Source of the DNA: Paenibacillus sp. UNC499MF
Lineage (GTDB): Bacteria > Bacillota > Bacilli > Paenibacillales > NBRC-103111
Length of the DNA stretch: 52,275 nucleotides
Assembly (NCBI RefSeq): GCF_900107975.1
Contig: NZ_FNVF01000016.1
Location: forward strand, 9,080-61,354
Direction: 5' to 3'
Positions 7,800 to 16,162 of the stretch are shown piece by piece. Each line of letters opens with the position of its first letter. Position 1 is the first letter of the stretch. A program made the position numbers and the translations under genes. The notes beneath the pieces were generated by a model that made no database searches, had not been told where the DNA came from, and saw only the letters and a program-made list of their open reading frames with translations.

Positions 7800-8862
7800 A
7801 CCATCTTTAAACGTTCCCCGGGGGCCTTTGGCTCTGATGTACCGGGTGTACAAATATGTTCTTCCGGGCGTTAAACGGGAATTGGAGGGCTGGCGCCGCG
7901 AAGCGGAGCGGATTCCGGACGAGGAACTGCGGACGCAGGCGATTGCCAGCATGACATCCAAACAGTTTCACTGCCAGGGCGGCGCCATTTATGCGGTAAT
8001 CAACTTGCCGATGAGGCAGGTGCTCATTTCACTGATTGTCGCGTTCCAGACCATCAGCGATTATCTGGATAACCTGTGCGACCGCAGCACTTCGCTGGAC
8101 CCGCAGGATTTCCGGATGCTGCATCAATCCATGCTGGACGCGGTTGACCCGGCGGCTCCCCTTCACGATTATTACGCCTATCGCCTTGAGAAAGAAGACA
8201 ACGGCTATCTGGTCAAACTCGTGCAGACCTGCCAGCAAAGGATCGCCGAGCTTCCTTCCTACGGGCTGGCGGCCGATGCGGTCCGTTCGCTCGTGGGACT
8301 TTATTGCGATTTGCAGGTATACAAGCACATCCGCCCCGAATTACGAGAACAAGCTCTGCTGGACTGGTGGTCCGGACACAGTGCAAACTACCCGGATTTG
8401 ACGTGGAACGAGTTTTCGGCGGCCACCGGATCGACGCTCGGCATGTTTATGCTGTTCGCGGCGGCTTCCGACCGCAATCTGGACCGGCAGCGGGTGGATG
8501 GGATTAAAAGCGCCTATTTTCCTTATGTATGCGGACTTCATATTCTGCTTGATTATCTCATCGACCAAGAAGAAGACCGTGTCGGCGGAGATTTGAATTT
8601 CTGCTTCTATTACGGGGATATGGATGAAACGATTCGGCGGATCGCTTATGTGGCCGAACAGGCCAAGGAAGGCACTTCGAAGCTGGAAGACGCCGCGTTC
8701 CACCGGATGGTTATCGAAGGGCTGCTTGCCCTTTATTTGTCCGACCCCAAAGTGAAAGACCAGCCGGTCGTCCGGCAAATTTCCCGGAATTTGATGAAAG
8801 ACAGTTCGATCAGCCGATTGTTTTTCTGGATAAACAGCCTTGTGATCCGCAAAACGTCCTGA
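7783..8862 (+). CDS. ytpB: Tetraprenyl-beta-curcumene synthase (YtpB, DUF2600)
   Basis: Large-terpene (sesquarterpene) synthase of 359 residues; YtpB of Bacillus subtilis, 367 residues, turns heptaprenyl diphosphate into tetraprenyl-beta-curcumene. The first Asp-rich motif is D93-Y-L-D96-N-L-C-D100-R, and a second acidic cluster LDYLIDQEEDRVGGD lies near 250-265. Start TTG at 7783 has GGAGGAG six bases before; ATG 7768 is possible but has no ribosome binding site. The product would normally be cyclised by a squalene-hopene cyclase-like enzyme, not encoded here. The upstream gene overlaps it. Confidence 0.9.
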   Translation: MNLPNKPSLNVPRGPLALMYRVYKYVLPGVKRELEGWRREAERIPDEELRTQAIASMTSKQFHCQGGAIYAVINLPMRQVLISLIVAFQTISDYLDNLCDRSTSLDPQDFRMLHQSMLDAVDPAAPLHDYYAYRLEKEDNGYLVKLVQTCQQRIAELPSYGLAADAVRSLVGLYCDLQVYKHIRPELREQALLDWWSGHSANYPDLTWNEFSAATGSTLGMFMLFAAASDRNLDRQRVDGIKSAYFPYVCGLHILLDYLIDQEEDRVGGDLNFCFYYGDMDETIRRIAYVAEQAKEGTSKLEDAAFHRMVIEGLLALYLSDPKVKDQPVVRQISRNLMKDSSISRLFFWINSLVIRKTS

Positions 8863-8904
8863 TCTCTCATTATATTGCTCATAGATAAGCAAGGAGGAAC
8901 TTTA

Positions 8905-9873
8905 ATGACAGCAGTTAAATCCATCGCAGTTCTTACAAGCGGCGGCGACTCCCAAGGGATGAACGCAGCCGTACGCGCCGTCGTGCGCAGCGCCCTTTAT
9001 CACGGTGTGAAGGTATTCGGGGTCCAGCGCGGCTACCAGGGGCTGATTAAGAACGATATAACGGAAATGGACCTCAGAAGCGTAGGAGACATTATCCAGC
9101 GCGGAGGAACGATCCTGCAGACGGCCCGTTCCAAAGAATTCATGACGGCGGAAGGCCAGCAGCTCGGGGCGGAAAATCTCCGCAAGAGAGGCATCGACGG
9201 TCTTATCGTTATCGGCGGAGACGGTTCTTATCAAGGGGCGAACAAGCTGAGCAAGCTCGGAATCAAAACAATGGGGCTTCCGGGAACCATCGACAATGAC
9301 ATTGCGTTCACCGACTTCACCATCGGGTTCGACACGGCTGTAAGCATCGTCGTAGACGCGATTAACAAGCTCCGCGATACGATGACTTCGCATGAGCGCT
9401 CTTCGGTAGTCGAAGTTATGGGCCGCCACTGCGGCGAAATCGCCCTGTACGCGGGCCTGGCGAGCGGCGCCGAGACCATCCTCGTGCCCGAAGTGCCCCA
9501 CGACTGCCAGGAAATCGCGAAGCGGATGAGCGACAACTTCGCCCACGGCAAGCGTCACAGCATTATTCTCGTTGCGGAAGGCGCAGGCAAAGGTGACGAT
9601 ATCGCCCGCCAGATCATGGAGCATAACGGCATTGATGCCCGCGTGACCGTCCTCGGTCACATTCAGCGCGGCGGAACGCCGACCCATACGGACCGCATTC
9701 TGGCAAGCCGCCTCGGAGATTTCGCCGTACGCAGACTTATCGAAGGCGATTCCGGCAAATCCTGCGGCGTAATCAAGGGCGAGCTCGTTGCGACGGATAT
9801 CGATCTTGTCGTGAACACGAAACGCCCGTTCAACATGGAGCTTTACAACCTTGCGCTCCGCTTGTCGCAGTAA
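8905..9873 (+). CDS. pfkA: 6-phosphofructokinase
   Basis: ATP-dependent phosphofructokinase of glycolysis, 322 residues, the usual length for the short bacterial type. The ATP loop is LTSGGDSQGMNAAVRAVVR (the common form has GGDAPGMN), followed by VIGGDGS, whose second Gly marks ATP rather than pyrophosphate use. The catalytic loop is GTIDNDIAFTDFTIGFDTA, and the fructose-6-phosphate segment EVMGRHCGEIALYAGLASGAE differs from the usual GRDAG. Start ATG has AAGGAGG upstream. It follows ytpB by 42 bases and is closed by a strong terminator. Residue variants are worth noting for allosteric control. Confidence 0.95.
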   Translation: MTAVKSIAVLTSGGDSQGMNAAVRAVVRSALYHGVKVFGVQRGYQGLIKNDITEMDLRSVGDIIQRGGTILQTARSKEFMTAEGQQLGAENLRKRGIDGLIVIGGDGSYQGANKLSKLGIKTMGLPGTIDNDIAFTDFTIGFDTAVSIVVDAINKLRDTMTSHERSSVVEVMGRHCGEIALYAGLASGAETILVPEVPHDCQEIAKRMSDNFAHGKRHSIILVAEGAGKGDDIARQIMEHNGIDARVTVLGHIQRGGTPTHTDRILASRLGDFAVRRLIEGDSGKSCGVIKGELVATDIDLVVNTKRPFNMELYNLALRLSQ

Positions 9874-9917
9874 TCCGACGATGCGGATGACCCGCATGCC
9901 GGGACGTCCCATTATAC

Positions 9918-9972
9918 AAAAGCCTTCCTTCTCCAGCGCCCTGAGGGGCATATGGGAAGGAAGGCTTTTTGT
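9918..9972 (+). terminator. Terminator of pfkA
   Basis: Stem AAAAGCCTTCCTT (9918-9930) pairs with AAGGAAGGCTTTT (9957-9969) across a long loop, followed by T residues; it also reads as a terminator on the minus strand. Confidence 0.8.
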
Positions 9973-10029
9973 GATGCATGGCCGCGTAAAGTCCGGCCTG
10001 TCCGGGAAGATCCGGCGCTGAGCGGCTTA

Positions 10030-10986
10030 TCAATAGCCGTGGCCGGGATCGATCCGGTTGATCAGCGGCTTATTTTCGATAAAAAGTCGGATGTTCGGAA
10101 ATAAGATTTCCGCACAGCGCTCCACATATTTCGGCGTATTTCCCGCAATATGAGGCGTAACGGCAACCTGCTCCATCTCCCAGAGCGGGGAATCCACGGG
10201 AAGCGGCTCTTCCTGGAATACGTCCAGCGCGGCGCCGGCAAGAGTTCCCTGCCGCAGCGCTTCGATCAGAGCCGTTTCGTCGATTACGCTGCCGCGGGCC
10301 ATATTGACGAGAAACGCCGACGGCTTCATGAGGGCCAGTTCCCCGGCCCCGATCAGGTTTTCCGTCTCGGAGGTAGCGGGAACGATGACAACGACGAAAT
10401 CGGATTCACGGAGGAGAGACTGAAGCCCGCCCGTTCCTTTTCTCACTTCATCGAAATGGTCCTTGTCCCGGCCGGAGCGGCTGTAGCCGATAACCTTCAT
10501 GTCGAAAGCTTTCGCCTTGCGGGCAACCTCGGAACCGATCGCTCCCGTGCCGATAATACCCAGCGTCTGGCCGTGAAGCTCACCGGTACGAATCCGGTGG
10601 TTCCACTCCTTGTGCTTCTGGTTTTCCAGCAGTGTGTGCGTACGGCGGACGAAATCGAGCATGACCGACAGCGCATATTCGCTCATTTGGATGGAGTGGA
10701 CACCGCTCATGTTGGTGACCTGGATGCCTTTCGCTTCCAGCTTCTGAAGGGGCAGCTTGTCGACACCGGCCGAGAGGGTTTGGAACCAGCGCAGCTTGGG
10801 CATCTGAGGGAGCCAGTCGTCTTGAAACGCTCCGGAAGTGAGGAGAATGTCCGTGGAAGCGAGCCTGTCGCCCGCTTCTTCGGCAGTCGGAAACTGCTTC
10901 AGAGAGACGGTATTCTTCAAATCTTCAGGAAGATGCTCCTGCAAATACGTCAAATCCATTTTCGTTAAGGCCGTTATGTTCAGCAT
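10030..10986 (-). CDS. D-isomer specific 2-hydroxyacid dehydrogenase
   Basis: NAD(P)-dependent oxidoreductase of 318 residues. The Rossmann motif is LGIIGTGAIGSEVARKAKAF (about 144-163); the catalytic set is Arg in NMARGSVIDE, Glu in FQEEPLP and His in VTPHIAGNTP. It is related to glyoxylate/hydroxypyruvate reductases and the YoaD/GhrA-like group, so the precise 2-hydroxyacid cannot be named. Single-gene unit; start ATG has a weak AGGAGCTGACC upstream. Confidence 0.9.
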   Translation of the reverse strand: MLNITALTKMDLTYLQEHLPEDLKNTVSLKQFPTAEEAGDRLASTDILLTSGAFQDDWLPQMPKLRWFQTLSAGVDKLPLQKLEAKGIQVTNMSGVHSIQMSEYALSVMLDFVRRTHTLLENQKHKEWNHRIRTGELHGQTLGIIGTGAIGSEVARKAKAFDMKVIGYSRSGRDKDHFDEVRKGTGGLQSLLRESDFVVVIVPATSETENLIGAGELALMKPSAFLVNMARGSVIDETALIEALRQGTLAGAALDVFQEEPLPVDSPLWEMEQVAVTPHIAGNTPKYVERCAEILFPNIRLFIENKPLINRIDPGHGY

Positions 10987-11155
10987 TGGCGGTCAGCTCC
11001 TTTTCTTTATTTTAAACAAAAAAGATGGAGAAGAAAACCGGAGAGAGCCCCGAAGCGAACCGGGGACCATCTAGGCAAATCCTTGACAATTTGGTAACAT
11101 AAAGGGAATCTTGCAGAGATACCGAGTTAATCGGTGGGAGAAGGAGGGTATGAAG

Positions 11156-11374
11156 ATGTTCCTTTACAAAGTAGAACTTGAGCTTAAAGAGAGCCTGGCG
11201 TATCTGATTGTTGCGGCCGAAACGGACGCCAAGGCGTTCGATGCGGTAGAAGGTCATCTTGTCCGCCATTTCACAGTGGCGCCTGAAGTCGTGCAGACGA
11301 CGATCATTGAGAAAAAACGGGTTGGAAACGGAGCGGGGTATATAATCGAATCCGCCGTGGAGAGTCCGGTTTAA
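11156..11374 (+). CDS. DUF3906-like small protein
   Basis: Protein of 72 residues (MFLYKVELEL start, IVAAETDAKAFDAVE in the middle, EKKRVGNGAGYIIE at the end), which matches my memory of the DUF3906 family of Bacillales; function unknown. ATG 11156 is preferred since AAGGAGGG ends at 11148; ATG 11150 would leave a one-base spacer. It is followed after 18 bases by an FMN reductase gene, then an aldo/keto reductase gene, so the three probably form a redox operon. Confidence 0.75.
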   Translation: MFLYKVELELKESLAYLIVAAETDAKAFDAVEGHLVRHFTVAPEVVQTTIIEKKRVGNGAGYIIESAVESPV

Positions 11375-11392
11375 GAAAAGGGGAAGCGTAAA

Positions 11393-11935
11393 ATGAAAAT
11401 CGTAATTATTAGCGGCAGCAATCGTGAAGGGGCCAGCACGACGTTATTAAGCGCCTATGTCGGACAAGTATTGACGGAGAAAGGGGCGGAAGTTACCCTG
11501 GTCGACCTGTACAAACAGCCTGTCCCGCTCTACAGCCCGGATCCGAGCGTAGTCGAAGACGAGAATCTGGTACATATGAAAAAAGCGGTCATGGAGGCGG
11601 ACGGCATCGTTCTGGCGACGCCGGAATACCACGGGGCCATGAGCGGCGTGCTGAAAAACGCGCTTGATCACATGGATGCCCAGTACGTGGACGGCAAAGT
11701 CGTGCTCTCGATGAGTTCCGCAGGCGGAGCGGTCGGAGTCAGCTCGCTTCAGCAGCTCCAGACGGTTGTGCGCAATCTTCACGGCATTAACTGTCCCGAA
11801 TGGATTTCTATCGGGGGCGCGGGCCGGGCGTTTAACGAGCAGGGCGAGCCTGAAACGGTCCAAATCCGCGAACGGATTCTTAGGACGGTCACTTACTTCC
11901 TGTCCATGACGGAGACTTTCCGTAAATCTGTTTAA
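11393..11935 (+). CDS. NADPH-dependent FMN reductase
   Basis: Flavodoxin-fold oxidoreductase of 180 residues, similar to azoreductase YhdA and chromate/quinone reductases. The FMN phosphate loop is SGSNREGASTTLL (8-20) and the isoalloxazine-contacting segment is ATPEYHGAMSGVLKNALDH (about 78-96). It probably reduces free flavin, azo dyes or quinones in the cytosol. Start ATG follows AAGGGGAAG. Middle gene of a three-gene redox unit. Confidence 0.9.
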   Translation: MKIVIISGSNREGASTTLLSAYVGQVLTEKGAEVTLVDLYKQPVPLYSPDPSVVEDENLVHMKKAVMEADGIVLATPEYHGAMSGVLKNALDHMDAQYVDGKVVLSMSSAGGAVGVSSLQQLQTVVRNLHGINCPEWISIGGAGRAFNEQGEPETVQIRERILRTVTYFLSMTETFRKSV

Positions 11936-11960
11936 GATCGAAAGGAGAGTCAGACACCGG

Positions 11961-12857
11961 ATGGAAAATAGGATTTTGGGCCGGACCGGCCTGCAGGTAA
12001 GCACGCTGGGATTCGGAGGCGCGGAAATCGGGTTCCAGGGCATTGATCTGAGCACGGTCGAGAAGCTGCTGGGCGACGCGCTGGACGCGGGCCTTACCGT
12101 TATCGATACCGGAGAGTGCTACAAAGATTCCGAGGAATTGATCGGAAAAGCCGTCTCACACAGGCGCTCCGAATTCAGCCTGTTTACAAAAATCGGCCAC
12201 GGGTCCGGTTTTCAAGAAAACGACTGGGATTTGAAGATGCTTGAAAAAAGCATCGACCGCAGTCTGAAGCGGCTGAACACCGACTATGTGGACCTGCTGC
12301 AGCTGCACAGCTGCCCGGAGGAAATTTTGCGCCGGGGTGAAGTGATCGAGCTTCTTGGTAAATTCAAGCAGCAGGGGAAGACGCGCTTTATCGGCTGCAG
12401 CGGAGACGGGCAGGCCGCTCTCTATGCCGTCCGGACAGGGTTGTTCGACACGCTGCAGACGTCGCTAAGCATAGCGGATCAGGAGGCGATCGAGCTGACG
12501 ATTCCCGAAGCCCGGCAGCGGGAGATGGGCGTTATCGCGAAGCGGCCTCTTGCTAACGCCGCCTGGCGGACGGGGGAGAAGCCTGCCGACAGCTATCACC
12601 ACGAGTACTGGGAGCGCCTCAAGCAGCTGCGGTATCATTTTCTGAATGAAGCCGTACCCGAAGCCGTCGCTTATGCGCTCCGGTTCACCCTCTCCGTACC
12701 CGGTGTCCATACGGCCATAGTGGGAACTACGCGTCCGGGACGCTGGGAAGAGAATGCGGCATTCCTCTCCAAGGGGCCGCTTCCGATCGAAGCGATCGCC
12801 GAAATCAGGGGCCGCTGGCAGCAGGCATCCAAGGGAAACTGGCCCGGCTTGCGCTGA
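11961..12857 (+). CDS. Aldo/keto reductase
   Basis: NADPH-dependent reductase of the AKR superfamily, 298 residues. The catalytic tetrad is visible: Asp and Tyr in IDTGECYKDSEELIG, Lys in FTKIGHG, His in LLQLHSCPEE. The N-terminus (ILGRTGLQVSTLGFGG) is that of the general-stress AKR groups. Cysteine and carbonyl substrate cannot be inferred. It follows the FMN reductase after 25 bases and ends in a terminator at 12912-12949. Confidence 0.92.
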   Translation: MENRILGRTGLQVSTLGFGGAEIGFQGIDLSTVEKLLGDALDAGLTVIDTGECYKDSEELIGKAVSHRRSEFSLFTKIGHGSGFQENDWDLKMLEKSIDRSLKRLNTDYVDLLQLHSCPEEILRRGEVIELLGKFKQQGKTRFIGCSGDGQAALYAVRTGLFDTLQTSLSIADQEAIELTIPEARQREMGVIAKRPLANAAWRTGEKPADSYHHEYWERLKQLRYHFLNEAVPEAVAYALRFTLSVPGVHTAIVGTTRPGRWEENAAFLSKGPLPIEAIAEIRGRWQQASKGNWPGLR

Positions 12858-12911
12858 ACAGCGCGGGAACGCTTCATCGGGAGTTACAATCAGCATAAGC
12901 TTTCCGCAAAA

Positions 12912-12949
12912 CAGACCGGCAAGAGAACTCTCTCGCCGGTCTGCTTTTT
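12912..12949 (+). terminator. Terminator of the redox operon
   Basis: CAGACCGGC (12912-12920) pairs with GCCGGTCTG (12935-12943), with inner AGAG/CTCT pairing, followed by CTTTTTG. Confidence 0.85.
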
Positions 12950-12971
12950 GTTTTACAATTCAAGTTCAAAT

Positions 12972-13006
12972 AAAAAAGACCCTGCATGCGTTCACGCGGA
13001 GTCTTC
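12972..13006 (-). terminator. Probable terminator of tatA
   Basis: On the minus strand AAGACTCC pairs with GGGTCTT around an inner GCG/CGC, followed by TTTTTTA. It starts about 25 bases after the tatA stop codon. The stem has mismatches. Confidence 0.5.
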
Positions 13007-13030
13007 TGTGTATAAAGTGGGTGTATACAA

Positions 13031-13252
13031 TTATTTCCGCGCTTCTTCTTCGACGGAAGAATTAGTGTTGACTTCTTTACGCGCCGGAGCCGCTTGGTTC
13101 GGTTCGTCGGAAACGAGACCGTTAGTCGCGTCCTTGAACTCTCTGAACATACGTCCGAAGCCGCGTCCCAGTTCAGGCAGTTTGCTTGGTCCGAAAAGCA
13201 GTAAGGCAACTAGAACAACGAGCAGTAAATGCCATGGAGAGAAAAAATTCAT
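13031..13252 (-). CDS. tatA: Twin-arginine translocase subunit TatA/TatE
   Basis: Pore-forming subunit of the Tat pathway, 73 residues. One membrane helix (about 8-22), then the conserved [20 protein letters not shown], an amphipathic helix and an acidic tail. ATG 13252 has GGAGG eight bases upstream; the longer frame adds no conserved residues. No tatC lies beside it, so its TatC partner must be elsewhere, as is common in Bacillales with several tatA copies. A TGATATGAT extended -10 lies upstream. Confidence 0.93.
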   Translation of the reverse strand: MNFFSPWHLLLVVLVALLLFGPSKLPELGRGFGRMFREFKDATNGLVSDEPNQAAPARKEVNTNSSVEEEARK

Positions 13253-13368
13253 TACATGCACCTCCAATTCGATGCCGGCATGCAACCAGGCTATTCAATC
13301 GTGCCCTTATCATATCATGTAATGGGACACCAATCCAGTTCATTTGCTACTTTTTTGTGAATATATAT

Positions 13369-13406
13369 AAAAAAACACCCCCCTTATTGAAGGAGGGTGT
13401 TTTTGC
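13369..13406 (-). terminator. Terminator overlapping a stop codon
   Basis: AAAAACACCC (13371-13380) pairs with GGTGTTTTT (13396-13404); the structure has T-runs on both strands. The TAA of the minus-strand small gene (13384-13386) lies inside the loop region, so a terminating transcript ends almost at the stop codon. Confidence 0.8.
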
Positions 13407-13572
13407 GGTTCTCGTTTATGCTAAACTGTACAATTTCAATCACATCTTCTTGGTCCAGGGACTGAAGTCCGTTCACGAGGACGATTTCGGAATTGAGTTC
13501 CGTACGCGTTAAAAACGTATAAAGCTCCGGGGTGTAAGTCTTCACGATATGAGACAGTTTTACGGTTTCCAT
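13384..13572 (-). CDS. Small protein of unknown function
   Basis: Protein of 62 residues (METVKLSHIVKTYTPEL...). I see an amphipathic N-terminal helix, then a likely beta-alpha-beta pattern (SEIVLVNGLQSLDQEDVIEIVQF), without membrane segments or cysteines. ATG 13572 is best placed for AGGAAGG, which would directly abut ATG 13581. An extended -10 TGGTATAAT lies on the same strand at 13663-13671. Its terminator stem begins in the last codons. I do not recognise the family. Confidence 0.6.
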   Translation of the reverse strand: METVKLSHIVKTYTPELYTFLTRTELNSEIVLVNGLQSLDQEDVIEIVQFSINENRKNTLLQ

Positions 13573-13662
13573 TTCCATCATCCTTCCTATCCGGATTTGA
13601 TGAGAAAGCTAAGCGGAAATATACTCGTAAACCGAAATGAAGCCAAGCTGAAGCCTTCTTTC

Positions 13663-13671
13663 ATTATACCA
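13663..13671 (-). promoter_or_regulatory. Extended -10 promoter of the small gene
   Basis: Minus-strand TGGTATAAT, a perfect TGnTATAAT. No good -35. It lies about 90 bases before the preferred start at 13572. Confidence 0.5.
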
Positions 13672-13726
13672 TAAAGAACCGCGGGTTGCATGGGCACATC
13701 TTGGATAGCTGCGGATAAGTCCGGCG

Positions 13727-14548
13727 CTATTGACGGCGGAATTCGCCGAGGACACCGACCGTTTCGACCACGTTCACGAACGCTTTAGGATCGGTTTCTT
13801 TGATAATTTTCTGCAGGCCGACGAGTTCGTAACGCGTCGTCACCGTCATCAGGAGGCTCTGTTCCTGATTCGTATAAGCCCCTTCGGTACGGATGACGGT
13901 CACCCCGCGCGGAATTACGAGAAGCTTCTCCAGAAGCGCATCCCTCTGCTTCGTCACGATAAAGGCGGTCACTTTTATATGACGGATATGAATCGTATCG
14001 ATTACCTTGCCGGCAATATAAATGGACAGCATCGAGAAGAGAGCGAGGTCCCAGTTGTTTTTAGCGTACCCGAGCATAAAAATAACGCCGCCGTTCAAAG
14101 CGAACAGCATCTGGCCGAGAGGGAAGTCGCGCTTGCGCGTCAGAATGGAGCCCACGATATCGAACCCGCCCGTGGAGCCGCCCGCCCGCATCGTGATCCC
14201 GGCACCGATTCCAACAAGCACGCCGCCGAATACGGCCCCGAGAATCGGCTCCTGCACCAGCCCGCGGACCGGAATCAGCTGCATGAACCAGGTCGTGGCG
14301 ATAACGGACGCGAGGCTGAGCACAATGAACCGGCGCCCGATGATGATGAGTCCCCAGATGATCAAGGGCAGATTCAGAACGAAATATAAAATGGAAATAT
14401 CCATGTTCGTCAAATATCCGATAACCATCGCAATACCGGATACTCCGCCGCTCAGGAGTTCGTGCGGAATAAGAAACATGTTAAAGCCGAACGCGACAAG
14501 CGCCGCGCCGAGTAGTACAACCGCGATGGAAATCCCTTTTTTGTCCAC
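13727..14548 (-). CDS. YitT family membrane protein (DUF161 plus DUF2179)
   Basis: Membrane protein of 273 residues with five or six helices in the first 190 residues (ISIAVVLLGAALVAFGFNMF..., ISGVSGIAMVIGYL-like glycine-rich repeats) and a C-terminal cytosolic domain (about 200-270; VIPRGVTVIRTEGAYTNQ then LLMTVTTRYEL) that matches DUF2179. Bacillales carry several copies of this family; function unknown, transport has been proposed. Start GTG with GAGGTGATC upstream. Confidence 0.9.
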   Translation of the reverse strand: MDKKGISIAVVLLGAALVAFGFNMFLIPHELLSGGVSGIAMVIGYLTNMDISILYFVLNLPLIIWGLIIIGRRFIVLSLASVIATTWFMQLIPVRGLVQEPILGAVFGGVLVGIGAGITMRAGGSTGGFDIVGSILTRKRDFPLGQMLFALNGGVIFMLGYAKNNWDLALFSMLSIYIAGKVIDTIHIRHIKVTAFIVTKQRDALLEKLLVIPRGVTVIRTEGAYTNQEQSLLMTVTTRYELVGLQKIIKETDPKAFVNVVETVGVLGEFRRQ

Positions 14549-14633
14549 ACGATCACCTCAAGAAGTAGTATGCAGATTAAAAGTACCACTCATCCGGGAT
14601 AAACATCAAGAGGAATTGACCGGAGGTTAATAA

Positions 14634-14700
14634 AAAAACGGACCTTTTCGAAAATAAACCTGTAATTGCACCCCTCAGGTTACTTTCAGCCGGTCCGTTT
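14634..14700. terminator. Large bidirectional hairpin terminator
   Basis: AAACGGACC (14636-14644) pairs with GGTCCGTTT (14692-14700), and an inner AACCTG/CAGGTT stem lies inside. It sits just after the stop of the DUF2188 gene and before the upstream region of the YitT gene, both on the minus strand. Confidence 0.65.
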
Positions 14701-14706
14701 GTGCAG

Positions 14707-15123
14707 TTAAGAGTAATTGTGCGAGTTCTGGACGGTGCCGTCTTTCTTGTGGATAACGGCTCTCGTGTTGGCATCGGAAGCAAGCTTGTCGGCTTTTTTG
14801 ACCGCGTCGCTTTTCGTGTCCGCTTCATAACGAGGTTTGTCTTCACCCTCGGCTTTAACGGCCCAGCCGTCACCGTCGGGCACGACATGGAGCGGCGAGG
14901 AGTGAGAGGAAGAAGCCCGTCCTTCCGTACCGCTTTCGCCGCCGCTCCGGTGGTCGGGATGATTGTCTTCCCATTCCTCCGCTTTCGCGGTAGCAATCGC
15001 GATGGCGCGGCCTTCCTCGTATCCGTCGCCGAGCAGGGCGTTGGCGATTTCAACGGCTTTCTTGCGCACCCGCTCGGGCAAGTTTTTCATTGAGGGCGGA
15101 TAGTCGTTTTTGGTCCAAGGCAT
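14707..15123 (-). CDS. YdaT-like protein, DUF2188 domain
   Basis: Protein of 138 residues resembling B. subtilis YdaT. The N-terminal module (MPWTKNDYPPSMKNLPERVR then a helix with GYEEGRAIAIATAKAEEW) is ChaB-like; the C-terminal module (HVVPDGDGWAVKAEGEDKPR, then TRAVIHKKDGTVQ) is DUF2188. A Ser/Gly/His-rich linker joins them. ChaB-like/DUF2188 proteins are general-stress associated, function unknown. ATG with AAGGAGG seven bases upstream. Confidence 0.85.
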   Translation of the reverse strand: MPWTKNDYPPSMKNLPERVRKKAVEIANALLGDGYEEGRAIAIATAKAEEWEDNHPDHRSGGESGTEGRASSSHSSPLHVVPDGDGWAVKAEGEDKPRYEADTKSDAVKKADKLASDANTRAVIHKKDGTVQNSHNYS

Positions 15124-15271
15124 GATCGTTCCTCCTTCCGGTATGCTTCTATAGCATGCTCGCTGTTCTCTTACCCGAATGGCGGAAGGATTAACCAGAA
15201 GGTTTGCACCAGTGCGAAGCTCCCAGCGCGGTGCTCGTCTTCACATAAACGGCGGTCAACCACTCCCATGC

Positions 15272-15322
15272 AAAAAAAGCCGTGCGGCTGTCCAGCGGAC
15301 AGCCGCACGGCTTGCTTTTTCC
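15272..15322. terminator. Strong bidirectional terminator
   Basis: AAGCCGTGCGGCTGTCC pairs with GGACAGCCGCACGGCTT around a four-base loop; flanked by A7 on the left and TTTTT on the right. It closes the minus-strand DUF4247 gene (stop at 15379). Confidence 0.85.
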
Positions 15323-15378
15323 CGGACTAGCGCCCGAAAAGGCTGGCTTCGGATGCATGGAATCGTGCCGCGGCCGTC

Positions 15379-16092
15379 TTACCGCCGCCTCTTGAAAGAT
15401 CCGGACCGCCCGCTGGTTCCGGGTCTTGTCCCGATTCCGCGCTTGATGCGTCCGGGCTTCGTGATCTCGCCGCGGCGGTCGCCGGCTCCCGTTCCGGCTC
15501 CGATCCCGCCGGTCGTACCGGACGGGCTGCCAGGAGTGCGGAACGACCCTTCGCGGTCCGACGTTACGGGCGGTTTGGTCGTGCCCGTACCGGTGCCGGT
15601 GCCGGGGGAATATCCGCCGGGTGTCCCCCGGTAGGTCGGGGTGGAGCGGTAGCCGCGGTAATCGCTGATTCCGCGGCTGTTGAAAAATCCGCCGCCAAGA
15701 ACGGATTGGAGCATGGCAACGGTCAGGAAGGTTTGCAGGAAGGAGGGCGAGTAATGCTCCCTGGCATATTGGATGGTATCCACCTGCACCAGGGTATTCG
15801 CCGGGTTTTGCTCGTCCCGCTGCAGGTTGATGACCTTGTCGGGATAGAGCAAAAACATCTGATCCTGCGATTCCTTGCTGATCTCGCGCGGCTTCTCCCG
15901 GTCGGCGAGTTCCTTGGCCACTGCGGGTACGTCCTTATTCTCCGCGGTGTATACTTTCGATAAATTGCTGCCCGATCCGTCGGCGCTGGTCAGATTATAT
16001 TCCTGCCGGACGAAATCGCTGGCGTTGGGGGCGCAGCCCGCGAGCAGAACAAATACTAGCAGGCAGGAAATCCATGATGTCCATTTGTTCAA
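15379..16092 (-). CDS. DUF4247 family lipoprotein
   Basis: Predicted lipoprotein of 237 residues. The signal peptide ends in a lipobox LLAGC (Cys at about 19), followed by a conserved region (about 20-120: FVRQEYNLTSADG, then MFLLYPDKVINLQRDE) and a long low-complexity tail rich in Gly, Thr, Pro and Arg ending GRSGSFKRRR. Start TTG 16092 has AGGAGGT nine bases upstream and begins directly at the signal peptide. It follows the DUF4178 gene, a pairing I know from gene clusters with polyamine-synthase-like and DUF350 proteins; those partners are absent here. Confidence 0.82.
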   Translation of the reverse strand: MNKWTSWISCLLVFVLLAGCAPNASDFVRQEYNLTSADGSGSNLSKVYTAENKDVPAVAKELADREKPREISKESQDQMFLLYPDKVINLQRDEQNPANTLVQVDTIQYAREHYSPSFLQTFLTVAMLQSVLGGGFFNSRGISDYRGYRSTPTYRGTPGGYSPGTGTGTGTTKPPVTSDREGSFRTPGSPSGTTGGIGAGTGAGDRRGEITKPGRIKRGIGTRPGTSGRSGSFKRRR

Positions 16093-16162
16093 GCGGAAGG
16101 CACCTCCTGAAGGCTGAAGGGGGATCAAAAAAACAGAAGCCTCCGTTTAACTGGAGAAGCCG

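Noticed and set aside
11040-11070. CCCCG...CGGGG hairpin with a GGTTCG loop that resembled a tRNA T-arm
   Set aside because: No acceptor stem, D-arm or anticodon arm could be built around it on either strand.
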